Source of the DNA: SG8-40 sp050050435 | Lineage (GTDB): Bacteria; Pseudomonadota; Gammaproteobacteria; Burkholderiales; Eutrophovitaceae | Direction: 5' to 3' | DNA: 6,146 nt | Assembly: GCA_050050435.1 (NCBI GenBank) | Contig: JASFUE010000206.1 | Span: forward strand, 1-6,146 | Part shown: positions 5,707 through 6,146 of the stretch, in pieces | How positions within the stretch are numbered: position 1 is the first letter of the stretch | How the letters are laid out: each line of letters starts with the position of its first letter | The notes under the pieces: generated by a model | Told to the model about the DNA's origin: nothing | Seen by the model: only the letters and a program-made list of their open reading frames with translations | Database searches by the model: none | Program-made: the position numbers and the translations under genes

Positions 5707-6146
5707 ATGCGATCCCGAAGGTCAGTCGGCACTTTCCCCCCTCTTTTGCTGCTGTTGATTGCGGCTATCTCTGTTTCCATTCTTCCCGGCAAGGTGATGG
5801 CGCAAGACGGTTCGCCGGCGCAAGTTACGATTCTCTATGATGCGTTTGGAAAACCCTCGGCAATGACAAAGGATTGGGGCTTTTCCGCTTTGATTGAATA
5901 CGGTGGAAAGCGAATCCTGTTTGATACCGGCAACAATGCAGATATCTTTGAGCACAACGTCAAAGTCAAAGGCGTTGACCTGACCGACCTCGATTTTGTC
6001 GTTGTCTCGCATCGACATGGCGATCACATGGCCGGCCTGAACTATCTGTTGAAGGTCAACCAGAATGTGAAGATATATACGCCGAAGGAAAACTTCGGCG
6101 TATTTGGTGCGGAGCTTCCCGGAACCTTCTACAGGCGGAACGAGTC
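5707..6146 (+). CDS. Exported metallo-beta-lactamase-fold hydrolase, 3'-truncated
   Basis: The frame opens at ATG 5707 and runs off the right edge after 146 codons. Residues 1-32 form a signal peptide: basic MRSRRS, a hydrophobic LLLLLIAAISVSIL core, and probable cleavage after VMA before QDG. The SRRS start faintly recalls a Tat motif, but the following residues do not fit it well. The mature part shows the N-terminal metallo-beta-lactamase fold: WGFSALIE, ILFDTG (D73), and VVSHRHGDHMAGL, which carries the HxHxDH zinc motif (H102, H104, D106, H107). The WGFSALIE/LFDTG pattern is like the COG1237 group, annotated by similarity to an archaeal pterin-related synthase but broadly of unknown substrate. 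An exported enzyme in the periplasm is the supported conclusion. The second half, with the remaining zinc ligands, is not in the window. Confidence 0.88.
   Translation, partial: MRSRRSVGTFPPLLLLLIAAISVSILPGKVMAQDGSPAQVTILYDAFGKPSAMTKDWGFSALIEYGGKRILFDTGNNADIFEHNVKVKGVDLTDLDFVVVSHRHGDHMAGLNYLLKVNQNVKIYTPKENFGVFGAELPGTFYRRNE

Overview
The window reads as an ordinary stretch of chromosome from a Gram-negative, probably proteobacterial organism. GC looks moderate, in the mid-50s by eye. Two of the genes carry N-terminal Sec-type signal peptides. All protein families seen are common in Beta- and Gammaproteobacteria, but I cannot name a genus. Every convincing gene is on the + strand. There is no rRNA, tRNA, CRISPR array, transposase or phage gene that I can recognise.

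Layout from left to right. Bases 1-896 hold the C-terminal half of a phospholipase D/cardiolipin synthase-type protein, cut by the window edge. Bases 939-1814 encode an exported amidohydrolase-family TIM-barrel metal hydrolase. A 166-base gap follows, with a candidate sigma70-like promoter and two GC-rich hairpins. Then comes a close-packed run of four genes. 1981-3267 is a histidinol-dehydrogenase-family enzyme that looks more like sulfopropanediol 3-dehydrogenase (HpsN) than biosynthetic HisD. 3333-4073 is a short-chain dehydrogenase/reductase. 4096-4542 is a SufU/IscU-type Fe-S scaffold with extra cysteines. 4641-5429 is a protein with a Mut7-C ubiquitin-like domain, a Mut7-C PIN-like RNase domain and a zinc ribbon. 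A 277-base gap without a recognisable gene leads, through a 12-base perfect palindrome and a strong Shine-Dalgarno sequence, to an exported metallo-beta-lactamase-fold protein at 5707, cut by the right edge.

How the genes may work together: the HpsN-like enzyme and the SDR could form a small diol/alcohol oxidation module. HpsN oxidises a terminal alcohol to a carboxylate in two NAD-dependent steps, and an SDR could interconvert a secondary alcohol and a ketone on the same substrate. No sulfolactate lyase, sulfonate transporter or regulator lies inside the window, so the substrate is unproven. The Fe-S scaffold and the RNase-like protein have no evident biochemical link to the dehydrogenases and may share only a transcript. 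The two exported metallohydrolases and the PLD protein act at the envelope and look independent of the central cluster.

I do not see clear evidence of a wholly new system. The most worthwhile leads are the HpsN-like/SDR/SufU-like linkage, the cysteine-enriched scaffold, and the structured leader ahead of the dehydrogenase gene.
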